From Pseudomonas frederiksbergensis (lineage in GTDB: Bacteria > Pseudomonadota > Gammaproteobacteria > Pseudomonadales > Pseudomonadaceae), in the NCBI RefSeq assembly GCF_001952935.1, contig NZ_CP018319.1, positions 6,034,001 through 6,098,000 of the forward strand: a DNA stretch of 64,000 bases, read 5' to 3'. This document shows, in pieces, positions 18,525 through 27,052 of this stretch (the first letter of the stretch is position 1; each line of letters begins with the position of its first letter). The position numbers were made by a program, and so were the translations under genes. The notes under the pieces are model-generated. The model made no database searches and was not told the origin of the DNA. It saw only the letters and a list, made by a program, of their open reading frames with translations.

Positions 18525-19202
18525 ATGAATCTGTCCCGAAATTTGCTCATCGGTGCCACCGTGGCCGGGCTTCTGCTCGGCGGTTGCACTTCCAAAGTCA
18601 CCGAGAAGGAACAGTACTCCGGCTACCTGTCCAACTACGACAATCTGCAGGAAGTAGCCACTCCCAGTGGCGGCACGACGATGCGTTGGGTGAGCCCGTC
18701 GTGGAACCCCGATGCGTACAACACGATTGCGTTCGAGCGTCTGGAACTGTATCCGGCGCCCAAGCCCAATGAGCGAGTCAACCAGCAGACACTCGATGAC
18801 ATCCGCAACTACATGAGCAGCAAGGTCAGGGCAACGCTGGGGCAGAAGTACCGCGTAGTGTCGCGCTCGAGTGCCGCGCCAAAAGGCTCGAAAACCTTGA
18901 TCATGCGCGCGGCGATCACCGGGGTGAGCGCTTCGAACGAAGGCATGAAATGGTATGAAGTGGTGCCCATCGCCGCCGTCGTCGGGGCGACACAAGCCGC
19001 TACCGGTCACCGCGACCAGGACACCGAGCTGTATATCGAGGCCGAGCTCGTCGACGAGAAAAACAACGAGATCGTGGCCAGGGTTGTACGCAAGGTGTTC
19101 GGCAAGCAGCTGTCAAACGAGAGCCAGAAAATCACCGCGCAGGATTTCAAGGCCGCGATTGACAAGTTGAACGCCGATCTCTGGGCATTCATCCGCAGTT
19201 GA
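18525..19202 (+). CDS. DUF3313 lipoprotein
   Basis: A 225-residue lipoprotein; signal peptide and lipobox LLGGC at the N-terminus (start ATG 18525, AGGAG eleven bases upstream). The body (YSGYLSNYDNLQEV, WNPDAYNTIAFERLELYP, AAITGVSASNEG) matches DUF3313, a family of lipoproteins of unknown role. The frame is open a further 17 codons upstream but that lacks a signal peptide. Located between FadL-like and another lipoprotein gene on the same strand. Confidence 0.85.
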   Translation: MNLSRNLLIGATVAGLLLGGCTSKVTEKEQYSGYLSNYDNLQEVATPSGGTTMRWVSPSWNPDAYNTIAFERLELYPAPKPNERVNQQTLDDIRNYMSSKVRATLGQKYRVVSRSSAAPKGSKTLIMRAAITGVSASNEGMKWYEVVPIAAVVGATQAATGHRDQDTELYIEAELVDEKNNEIVARVVRKVFGKQLSNESQKITAQDFKAAIDKLNADLWAFIRS

Positions 19203-19229
19203 ATCACTCCCGATAAAGGAATGGCTGAC

Positions 19230-19658
19230 ATGGCTACTCATGCATTGCGTCGACTCTCGAATTTGCACAGGCCTTTATTCATCGCAGCGCTCATTGTCAG
19301 CGCACTTGCGTTAAACGCCTGCGCCACAGTGGATGCGCAGACAACCGCCTACGTTGGGGTCGAGCATCCCGCGCCGACCCTGCCCAGCGACGTGCAGATA
19401 TTACGCACCGAACCGACGCGCCCCCACGTACGGCTGGGTGAAATCCTCATCGATGCCAGCGTCGAACCCGCACCTCCTATCACCCAGGTTGAACAGAAGC
19501 TACGTGAAGAAGGCGCCAAGCTGGGTGCAAACGCGGTGGTGGTGGTTTACGACCAGATCCAACCCGTCGCCGCTTACGTGACGGGTCCTCTGTGGAGCCG
19601 CAACATCGATTCGATTCAGGGTCGCAAGCTCAAAGGCATTGCCATCAAATACCAATGA
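19230..19658 (+). CDS. Small lipoprotein
   Basis: A 142-residue lipoprotein with lipobox LNAC. Two ATGs are possible, 19221 and 19230; AAAGGA is nine bases before the second and too close to the first, so 19230 is chosen. The mature domain has a repeated-looking strand pattern with KLGANAVVVVYDQ, a layout seen in small YbjQ/Rcs-like heavy-metal or stress lipoproteins. Function unknown. Probably co-transcribed with the DUF3313 gene 27 bp upstream. Confidence 0.75.
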   Translation: MATHALRRLSNLHRPLFIAALIVSALALNACATVDAQTTAYVGVEHPAPTLPSDVQILRTEPTRPHVRLGEILIDASVEPAPPITQVEQKLREEGAKLGANAVVVVYDQIQPVAAYVTGPLWSRNIDSIQGRKLKGIAIKYQ

Positions 19659-19684
19659 GGAGGTGCACAGCGTCGCCAATACAT

Positions 19685-20587
19685 TCACTGATTCGCAGAC
19701 CCGCTAACGGCAAAAATGTTGCAGGGCACCTGGTACAGAACATGCTCTGTCGTACTGCCCACCCATTTGCCCAGTCCCTTGCGATGCGCATTTCCCATGA
19801 CGATCACATCGGCCCGGTGATGGGCTGCAAAGTCGGCCAGGGCTTTGCCAGGTGGCCCTTCAACGAAGTGTTGGCGCTCAGTGGGCACACCGTAGTGGTC
19901 CGCCAATGCGCTAAATGACTTTTGCAGTGACTTGCGCACTTCATTGCTGAAACCTGGCATCGTCACGGCACCAGCGCCTGCGTCGGATATATGGGTCAGC
20001 GACAGATCGTAGGCATGCAGCAAATGCAGTTCCGCGCTGCATTGCATGGACAATCCGTTCGCCGCCTGGATGATGCGATCGTTGATGCCCGTAATCTGTG
20101 TCTCAGGTTGTGACGGATCGACTGCCGCCACGACCACCCGCGGAAGTGGACACCTGATTTCACTGACCAAATGCACCGCCACCGGACATTCGCGCAACAG
20201 GTGCCAATCCAGAGGCGTAATGAAAACGCGCTTGAGTGCTGATTCGTGTTGCACGTCCTTGATCACCAGATCCGGCTGCATTTCTGCCACATGCCGAAGT
20301 ATTTCTTGCAGCGCAGTCCGCGTAACAAGCACTTCGGTACTCACCACGACCCCGCGCGCGCGTATCAGATCGGCCTCATCCTTCAACCATTTTTCGTTTT
20401 CTTGCTGACAGGCCTCACGAAAACGTGCACCCGCGCTCTTCAAACCCAACAGGTGGGACTCTTCGATAAACACCGTGATGTGCAGCGCTGCGCCAGTGGC
20501 TTGGGCTATGGCGACAGCTCGCTCCAATGCCGGAGTGTGACGCATGCCTGGACCGGCTATCAGAAAGAGTCGTTGATACTGGCTCAT
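19685..20587 (-). CDS. Universal stress protein, two-domain UspA type
   Basis: A 300-residue tandem Usp protein (two ATP-binding-like alpha/beta domains, about 1-150 and 150-300). The C-terminal domain carries the G-2x-G-9x-G(S/T)-like loop as VMGNAHRKGLGKWVGSTTEHVLYQVPC. Such proteins in Pseudomonas are often induced by anaerobiosis or stress. GGAGG lies upstream of the ATG. It converges on the lipoprotein gene. No confident Anr box was found upstream. Confidence 0.9.
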   Translation of the reverse strand: MSQYQRLFLIAGPGMRHTPALERAVAIAQATGAALHITVFIEESHLLGLKSAGARFREACQQENEKWLKDEADLIRARGVVVSTEVLVTRTALQEILRHVAEMQPDLVIKDVQHESALKRVFITPLDWHLLRECPVAVHLVSEIRCPLPRVVVAAVDPSQPETQITGINDRIIQAANGLSMQCSAELHLLHAYDLSLTHISDAGAGAVTMPGFSNEVRKSLQKSFSALADHYGVPTERQHFVEGPPGKALADFAAHHRADVIVMGNAHRKGLGKWVGSTTEHVLYQVPCNIFAVSGSANQ

Positions 20588-20735
20588 GTAACACCTCCAA
20601 ACGTTCCGGGATATCTAGCTCCCCCAGCGCTCTCGCCTGTCACACCACCGACGATTTACCATCGCCTCAACTATCGGGATCGACACTATCAATATACGCC
20701 TGTGAATGGCGAAGACCTCATCCATGCAAACATCC

Positions 20736-21356
20736 CTACTTCGCCGACCCGGCACGCGGCTTATAAAAAAGAAACATCGAGGTCTCGGTGGTCTTGATGT
20801 ATTTCCTGGCCCAAGCGGGTTTCACATTCCTGTCGTGAAAATACATTGCGCCGTGGGTTCGGTCGTTCAGTTGCTTGTTTAGCGCCTTGCGCGCGATTTC
20901 CTTGGCTATCGTGTATTGGGATTCTTCCTCGACCTGATCCGAGCGTCCATCGCACCACCACGAAAACTGACAATTTCTGGTTTCCGAACCCTGCTTGACC
21001 ACGGCGCATACCGTGTCCGGAAAGCCCTCATGGCCCAGGCGGTTCATGACGACACTGGCCACGGCTTCCATGTCGGTGGTCGATTTTCCTTTGGCTTCCC
21101 AATAGATGGAGCGGGCCATACAGGTGATTGCATCGTCCAGCGGCGACGCACCGGCGGGATCGACTGCCTGAACTTCGGAGGTGGTGATGGCTTCGGACTT
21201 GGGCACTGGTACATCGCTGCCCTTCTCCGCCGCTTTATGCTCAAGAACTTCGGCCTTGTCCTCAGCCATTTCCTTTTTTTGCTGCTGCTCAGACGCGATG
21301 GCCTGGCCGGTGAAAAGGGTTATTGCCAAGCAGGTGGCTATCCAGACAACTCGCAT
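20736..21356 (-). CDS. Cell wall hydrolase, SleB/CwlJ family
   Basis: A 206-residue exported protein. A signal peptide ends GQAIA/SE. A charged linker is followed by a SleB-type lytic hydrolase domain from about residue 80: ARSIYWEAKG with the likely catalytic Glu, VVMNRLGHEGFPDTVCAVV, CQFSWWCDG and the C-terminal GAMYFHD. The ATG at 21356 has AAGGG six bases upstream. It cleaves peptidoglycan in the family; in Pseudomonas its role is unclear. Divergent from the CAP-domain gene. Confidence 0.88.
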   Translation of the reverse strand: MRVVWIATCLAITLFTGQAIASEQQQKKEMAEDKAEVLEHKAAEKGSDVPVPKSEAITTSEVQAVDPAGASPLDDAITCMARSIYWEAKGKSTTDMEAVASVVMNRLGHEGFPDTVCAVVKQGSETRNCQFSWWCDGRSDQVEEESQYTIAKEIARKALNKQLNDRTHGAMYFHDRNVKPAWARKYIKTTETSMFLFYKPRAGSAK

Positions 21357-21530
21357 GATCGACCCTTCGGATGGAACCGCAAGCACGCCGAACTGGCGAC
21401 TTTGCTTGATTGTAGTTGCCAGAATCGATTCCAACAGACGGAGAAAAAAACTGTCTTCGGTCGTAAAAGTCATTGCGCTCGCGGGGCGGAAATCGCGCAT
21501 CATGGGCGCAGTCAGCCCAAGGGGATTTCC

Positions 21531-22382
21531 ATGCGTTTCAAATCATCTGCTATGCGTCTTGCCACGTTGTCACTGGGGATGTTGTTTGCCGTGAATGCGT
21601 TGGCGGTCGACGAGAAACAACTGATTGATTCGATCAACCTCTACCGCAGCCAGGTGCAGCGCTGCGCAGGTCAGGTCTCGCAGGAACTGCCACCGCTGGC
21701 CGGCGACCCACGGCTGGCGCTGAACGCCAACAGCGTCGGCAATCTGCAGCAGGCAATGGCCAGCGCGGGTTATCCGATGAAGAATGTACAGGCGATCAGC
21801 CTGTCCGGGCCGCGTGATGCGCCATCGGCGATGAAAGCCATTCAGGAAAGCTTTTGCCAGATCGTGCTGGACCCGCAATTCGTCGATGTCGGCGTCAGCC
21901 ATCAGGACCGCGAGTGGCGCATCGTGCTGGCGCGCCCACTGTTGAGCGCTCGCCTGGGCGACTGGCAGGCGGAAGGCCAAAAGCTACTGGCCGAGCTCAA
22001 CATCGTACGCAGCCAGCCGCGCCAGTGCGGCACGCAATCCTTTGCCGCCGCCACGCCACTGACCTGGAACGCCACGCTGGCGACGGCGGCCGAGGAGCAT
22101 GCCCGGTCAATGGCCAACAACAATTACTTCGATCACAAGGACCGCGATGGCCGCATGCCGGGTGACCGGGCTGAATTGGCCGGTTACAGCGGCGGGCAGG
22201 TCGGCGAGAACATCGCTGCCGGCCAGGACACCGTGCGCAAGGTGGTCGAGGGCTGGGTGTCCAGCGCCGGTCACTGCGCCAACCTGATGAACCCGCAGTA
22301 CCGGGAGTTGGGCGCGGCCTACGCGGTTGATCCGAAGAGTGATCCGGGGATTTACTGGACGGCGATGTTCGGGGCGCAATAA
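21531..22382 (+). CDS. Exported CAP-domain protein
   Basis: A 283-residue secreted CAP (SCP/PR-1) protein with signal peptide ending VNALA/VD. The C-terminal CAP domain is clear: WNATLATAAEEHARSMA, NNYFDHKDRDG, GQVGENIAAG and W-x-SSAGHCANLMNP. Residues about 25-130 begin with a similar pattern (LIDSINLYRSQVQRC... against LLAELNIVRSQPRQC...), so the protein looks like a degenerate CAP repeat followed by an intact one. Function unknown. A strong terminator follows 25 bp after the stop. Confidence 0.85.
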   Translation: MRFKSSAMRLATLSLGMLFAVNALAVDEKQLIDSINLYRSQVQRCAGQVSQELPPLAGDPRLALNANSVGNLQQAMASAGYPMKNVQAISLSGPRDAPSAMKAIQESFCQIVLDPQFVDVGVSHQDREWRIVLARPLLSARLGDWQAEGQKLLAELNIVRSQPRQCGTQSFAAATPLTWNATLATAAEEHARSMANNNYFDHKDRDGRMPGDRAELAGYSGGQVGENIAAGQDTVRKVVEGWVSSAGHCANLMNPQYRELGAAYAVDPKSDPGIYWTAMFGAQ

Positions 22383-22407
22383 GTTCGGAACGCCCGATAG
22401 AAAAAAA

Positions 22408-22439
22408 CGGAGCCCTGTCATGGGGCTCCGGTTTTTTTT
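22408..22439 (+). terminator. Rho-independent terminator
   Basis: Stem CGGAGCCC / GGGCTCCG with a short loop followed by eight T residues, 25 bp after the CAP-protein stop codon. An A-run on the other side lets it work in both directions. Confidence 0.92.
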
Positions 22440-22579
22440 GCAATCAAATCCTTCATCGACCCTGTCGATCAGCCGGTCATTAATAGTGATTGGACGCCCC
22501 TCTAAAGTTGCTCTTAGTCTGCGCACAACAATTCCGGGGCTAGCGGAATACTCATTTCACGGATGCAGGCGAAAGGTTC

Positions 22580-23578
22580 ATGTCAGAGCGAGTCTTGATC
22601 GATGGGTTCTCCAGGCGAGTGGACTATCTGCGGATGTCTGTCACCGACCGCTGCGATTTCCGTTGCGTGTATTGCATGGCCGAAGACATGCAGTTTCTGC
22701 CCCGCCAACGGGTACTGACCCTGGAAGAAATCTATCAACTGGCCGAAAGCTTCGTGGCGTTGGGCACCCGCAAGATCCGCCTCACGGGCGGCGAACCGCT
22801 GATCCGTCCAGGCGTGGTGCAACTGTGCGAAAAGATCGCCGCCCTGCCCGGCCTGCGTGAACTGTGCATGACCACCAACGGTTCGCAGCTGGGCAAGCTC
22901 GCAACGCCCTTGTTCGAGGCCGGGGTCAAACGGCTCAACATCAGCCTCGACAGCCTGGACCCGCAACGCTTTCGTGAGCTGACGCGCACCGGCGATCTGG
23001 CGCAGGTCATCAGCGGCATCGACGCGGCCAACGCCGCGGGATTTCGCCACACCAAACTCAATTGCGTGGTGATGAAGGGCCGTAACGACCATGAGATCAA
23101 CGATCTGGTGAGCTTTGCCATCGACCGACATCTCGACATTTCTTTCATCGAAGAAATGCCGCTGGGCACCATTCATGAACACAGCCGCGCCGAGTCGTTT
23201 TACGCAAGCAGCCACGTACGTGAGCGGATCGCCGAGCGCTACACGTTGATCGAGTCCGCCGAGTCGACCCAAGGCCCGTCGCGCTACTGGCGCCTGGCCG
23301 AGGCACCGCAGATTCGCCTGGGGTTTATTTCCCCACACAGCCACAACTTTTGTGGCACCTGCAATCGGGTTCGGTTGACGGTGGAAGGCCGTCTGCTGCT
23401 GTGTCTGGGCAATGAACACGCCGTCGATCTCAAGGCCGTGTTGCGCAGCCATCCCGGACATCCCGAGCGCCTGGAAAAGGCCATCATCGAGGCGATGAAA
23501 CTCAAGCCCTATCGACACAATTTCGAAGTGAACGACGATGTCCAGGTGGTTCGCTTCATGAACATGACGGGCGGCTGA
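22580..23578 (+). CDS. moaA: GTP 3',8-cyclase MoaA
   Basis: A 332-residue radical-SAM enzyme for the first step of molybdenum cofactor synthesis. The N-terminal cluster motif is CDFRCVYC, with the SAM-binding RLTGGEPL after it. The C-terminal second cluster is seen as CGTCNRVRLTVEG plus LLLCLG. The protein ends in GG, which MoaA needs for activity. No other moa gene is adjacent, so this may be one of the moaA paralogues found in Pseudomonas. It ends 2 bp before the convergent DeoR remnant. Confidence 0.95.
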   Translation: MSERVLIDGFSRRVDYLRMSVTDRCDFRCVYCMAEDMQFLPRQRVLTLEEIYQLAESFVALGTRKIRLTGGEPLIRPGVVQLCEKIAALPGLRELCMTTNGSQLGKLATPLFEAGVKRLNISLDSLDPQRFRELTRTGDLAQVISGIDAANAAGFRHTKLNCVVMKGRNDHEINDLVSFAIDRHLDISFIEEMPLGTIHEHSRAESFYASSHVRERIAERYTLIESAESTQGPSRYWRLAEAPQIRLGFISPHSHNFCGTCNRVRLTVEGRLLLCLGNEHAVDLKAVLRSHPGHPERLEKAIIEAMKLKPYRHNFEVNDDVQVVRFMNMTGG

Positions 23579-23580
23579 AC

Positions 23581-24177
23581 TCACGCCTCCACTTGCACCA
23601 CCTCGATCCCGAGTTTCCGATAGTCCTCGACATTGCCCGACGCCACGTGGCGTTCGGTGATCAGGGTATGAATGCGCTGGCATGGCGCGACCACGAAAGG
23701 CTCCACCGCCCCCAGTTTGTCGGCGGTGGTGACAGCAACGACATGGGAGGCGCTGGCGAGCATCGCCTGTTTGACCGGCACCTCATCGAAATGCAGGGAG
23801 CTGATGCCGACTTCCGGGTGAATCGCACAGACGCCCGTGAACAGCAGATCAGCCTTGATGCCCTCGATCAGCCGCAGGGTTTCATGCCCGCTGGCCGACA
23901 TGGTCGCGGGGTTGAGTTGTCCGCCGGCCAGAATCACCGTAATGCCTTTGTATTCGGCCAGGGTGATCGCGATCATCGGCGAGGCGGTAATAGCCGTAAT
24001 GGCAATGTCCGACGGTAGCGATCGGGCGATCTGCAGCGTCGTGCTACCCGAATCGAAAATCACAATCTGGCCGTTGTGTACATGGCGTGCGGCGAGTTGT
24101 GCCAGGTGGGTTTTCACCTCGTCGGTTTCACTGACGCGGGTGAAATAATCCTTGCCGGTGTCCTTGGGCCGCGGCAA
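23581..24177 (-). pseudogene. DeoR-family regulator lacking its DNA-binding domain
   Basis: About 198 residues match the C-terminal effector domain of DeoR/GlpR regulators (GQIVIFDSGSTTLQIAR, ILAGGQLNP, LFTGVCAIHPEVGIS, ADKLGAVEPF). Full proteins have about 255 residues with an N-terminal HTH. Here the frame upstream reads only a short unrelated stretch to a stop near 24210, and the first usable codon is TTG without a good ribosome site. The normal HGGAL junction is reduced to DGAL. I call it a 5'-truncated pseudogene; expression of an HTH-less effector domain cannot be excluded. Confidence 0.75.
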
Positions 24178-24490
24178 CGCGCCATCACATGTGTTTTGGA
24201 TGAAAACTTCATGAATCTAAATTTTGTCTTCGCCTGCATGATCGTGGTCTCGTTCGCGATTGCGTTGGGCCACGCCTGATCAGCGGAAACCAAGGGGTTG
24301 CCGAGGCAGAAGTGGTCGAGCGCCTGTCGGCAGTCCTTGGCAAAAGCCAGTAGAAAAGCCGTAATCCTTCCCAATAGGGTCTAAACCAGTGTCCACATGA
24401 TGTGGATCAGGGACCATTGAAGGCTGCCTCGCTAAATTGATCTCTTGAAAAAAGCCGACAAGTGACTGTCCGCCAGGAGATTTCCCCCGC
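24178..24490. other. Intergenic junction at a probable deletion scar
   Basis: This 313-bp stretch replaces the missing DeoR HTH region. It includes a short hydrophobic plus-strand frame, 24211-24279 (22 residues, ending SFAIALGHA), and a plus-strand frame reading GVAEAEVVERLSAVLGKSQ to a TAG near 24353, which looks like an orphan gene 3' end. Neither has firm support. AGGAG lies upstream of the decarboxylase ATG. Confidence 0.4.
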
Positions 24491-26686
24491 ATGAAAGCAG
24501 CCCTGAAAATTGCCGCCAGTGATTCCGCGTTCGAGTGTTTCCAGACCTCCCGAGAAGTCATTCCACTCAATCAAACCGACTACACCGATATCGCGGTTGC
24601 GGTGTTCTCTGTCGAGGATGTGATGGCGGGCGCCCTGGACACCTTGCAGCGAACCGGTTTCGATATCCCCATTTTCCTCGTTGCCTCCCCCGGTTCCGGC
24701 AACCGCGCCCGGGACGTCTACCAGCACCTGCAAGATGTTCTGCTTCAGGTAAATGGCATTTTTGACCCCTCGCGCAACAACGCTGAATACCATGGCAACC
24801 AATTGGAGACCGCGGCAAAAGCCTATGAAGACAGTCTGCTGCCGCCGTTCTTCGACGCGCTCAAGCACTACACCGAGTCAGCCAACGCGACCTTCGCCTG
24901 CCCGGGTCACCAGGGCGGCCAGTTCTTTCGCAAACACCCGGCGGGCCGGCAGTTCTTCGACTTCTTCGGCGAAACCCTGTTTCGCGCCGACATGTGCAAC
25001 GCCGACGTCAAACTCGGCGATTTGCTGATCCACGAAGGCCCGGCGCTTCTGGCGCAAAAACACGCCGCGAAAGTGTTCAACGCCGACAAGACCTACTTCG
25101 TGCTCAACGGCACCTCGGCGTCGAACAAGGTGGTGACCAACGCATTGCTCACGCCTGGCGATCTGGTGCTGTTCGACCGCAACAACCACAAATCCAATCA
25201 CCAGGGTGCATTGATCCAGGCTGGGGCTACCCCTGTTTATCTGGAAACCGCACGCAATCCTTATGGGTTCATCGGCGGGATCGACGCCCATTGTTTCGAA
25301 GAAGGCTACCTGCGCGAACTCATCAGCGAAGTCGCACCGGACAAGGCCCGACTGCCACGGCCGTTTCGCCTGGCGATCATTCAGCTGGGCACTTATGACG
25401 GCACCGTCTACAACGCCCGGCAAGTCGTCGATCGCATCGGCAAACTGTGCGACTACATCCTGTTTGACTCGGCGTGGGTGGGCTACGAACAGTTCATCCC
25501 GATGATGAAGGACTGCTCGCCGCTGCTGCTGGACCTGCATGAAAACGATCCCGGCATCTTTGTCACGCAATCGGTGCACAAACAGCAGGCGGGGTTTTCC
25601 CAGGCCTCGCAGATCCACAAGAAAGATCGGCACATCAAGGGCCAGGCCCGTTATTGCAGCCATGCGCAGCTGAATAACGCCTTCATGGCCCAAGCCTCCA
25701 CCAGCCCGTTCTACCCGCTGTTCGCCTCGCTGGATGTGAACGCGCGCATCCATTCCGGCCGTAGCGGCCTGCGCCTGTGGGAGGACTGCGTGAAGTTCGG
25801 CATCGACGCGCGCAAGTTGATCCTGGAAGCGTGCACCATGGTTCGCCCCTTTGTGCCGGACACCATTGACGGTCGCCCCTGGCAGGACCACCCCACCGAA
25901 GACATCGCCAACGACATCCGCTTTTTCGAGTTCCATCCGAAGGATCGCTGGCACGCCTTCAGCGGTTACGCCGACAAGCAATACTTCATCGACCCGTGCA
26001 AGTTGCTGTTCACCACGCCCGGCATCGACCCGGTCGATGGCAGTTACACCGACTTCGGTATCCATGCCGGCATCCTCGCCAACTTCCTGCGCGAGAATGG
26101 CATCGTTCCGGAAAAGTGCGACCTGAACTCGATTCTGTTCCTGCTCACCCCGGCCGAAGACTGGGCAAAAATGACGCATCTCGCCTCACAGATCGCGCGT
26201 TTTGAACGCTTCATCAGTGATGACGCGCCGATGAGCCGGGTATTGCCGGCCATCTATGCGCAGCATCAGGAGCGCTATCGCAACTACACCATTCGCCAAC
26301 TCTGCCAGGAGATGCACGACCTCTACCGCACCCACGACGTGCAGCATTTGCAGAAGGCAATGTTCCGCAAGGAACACTTCCCGAAAAAGGCGATGAACCC
26401 GCAAGCAGCGCAGTTCGAATTCATCCGTGGCAACGTCGAACTGGTGGCGCTGGCTGACGCGCAGGGTCGCATCGCTGCCGAAGGTGCCCTTCCCTATCCA
26501 CCCGGCGTGCTCTGCGTGGTGCCCGGGGAAATATGGGGCGGCGCGGTGCTCAAGTACTTCCTGGCGCTGGAAGAAGGTATCAACTCGCTTCCTGGCTTCA
26601 CGCCGGAACTGCAGGGTGTGTACTTGAAACAGGAAGGCGATCGCATTCGAGCCTATGGGTACGTGATCAAGACGCTCCCACATTAA
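24491..26686 (+). CDS. speC: Ornithine decarboxylase (Orn/Lys/Arg decarboxylase family)
   Basis: A 731-residue fold-type I PLP decarboxylase. It has an N-terminal response-regulator-like wing domain (about 1-110), a catalytic core with FACPGHQGGQFF, VLNGTSASNKVV, the PLP-Asp region ILFDSAWVGYEQF and the PLP lysine in SVHKQQAG, then a C-terminal domain. Size fits E. coli SpeC (about 711). The likely reaction is ornithine to putrescine; lysine or arginine specificity cannot be fully excluded. AGGAG precedes the ATG. Its product would be handled by the putrescine locus at 45-56 kb. Confidence 0.88.
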   Translation: MKAALKIAASDSAFECFQTSREVIPLNQTDYTDIAVAVFSVEDVMAGALDTLQRTGFDIPIFLVASPGSGNRARDVYQHLQDVLLQVNGIFDPSRNNAEYHGNQLETAAKAYEDSLLPPFFDALKHYTESANATFACPGHQGGQFFRKHPAGRQFFDFFGETLFRADMCNADVKLGDLLIHEGPALLAQKHAAKVFNADKTYFVLNGTSASNKVVTNALLTPGDLVLFDRNNHKSNHQGALIQAGATPVYLETARNPYGFIGGIDAHCFEEGYLRELISEVAPDKARLPRPFRLAIIQLGTYDGTVYNARQVVDRIGKLCDYILFDSAWVGYEQFIPMMKDCSPLLLDLHENDPGIFVTQSVHKQQAGFSQASQIHKKDRHIKGQARYCSHAQLNNAFMAQASTSPFYPLFASLDVNARIHSGRSGLRLWEDCVKFGIDARKLILEACTMVRPFVPDTIDGRPWQDHPTEDIANDIRFFEFHPKDRWHAFSGYADKQYFIDPCKLLFTTPGIDPVDGSYTDFGIHAGILANFLRENGIVPEKCDLNSILFLLTPAEDWAKMTHLASQIARFERFISDDAPMSRVLPAIYAQHQERYRNYTIRQLCQEMHDLYRTHDVQHLQKAMFRKEHFPKKAMNPQAAQFEFIRGNVELVALADAQGRIAAEGALPYPPGVLCVVPGEIWGGAVLKYFLALEEGINSLPGFTPELQGVYLKQEGDRIRAYGYVIKTLPH

Positions 26687-27052
26687 GTGACGCGCACATC
26701 ATTTGTCGGAGCATGGCTTGCCCGCGATGGGGCCCTCGGGAACGCCAACAGCATCGCGAGCAAGCTTTGCTCCTACAGGGCTGGTTTGCAGAGATCTCAT
26801 TCAGAAAACAATTGCCGCGCCGGATCGTGATGCGGCTCACAGGGGGGAATCAGCCTTGGGGCGAACTTGATGGCGAGTGGATATCTGCGAGAAGCCGATT
26901 ATGCTTCAGTAAACCTTGCAGCGATGCGAGGCCGTCAGCCTGTGTGCATGCTTCGCGCAATCCGTAATCCGACGACATCAGTCCCAGGGCCTGGGTGCGG
27001 CAAAAAGGTAACGAGGTACTCCGGCCTATAACAAGAACGACGGAGAAAACTC
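26687..27052. other. Intergenic gap with one REP pair, no gene
   Basis: 366 bp between the decarboxylase and the MHS transporter. It holds the REP pair at 26705-26777 and otherwise no recognisable element. Confidence 0.5.
26705..26777. repeat. REP inverted pair (REPIN-like), degenerate
   Basis: Two facing REP-type arms (GTCGGAGCATGGCTTGCCCG, and CATCGCGAGCAAGCTTTGCT then CCTACA) flank about 22 bp. They match the Pseudomonas REP consensus seen elsewhere in the window with several changes. Confidence 0.7.

Noticed and set aside
24211..24279. 22-residue hydrophobic plus-strand frame
   Set aside because: Weak ribosome site and located in a probable deletion scar.
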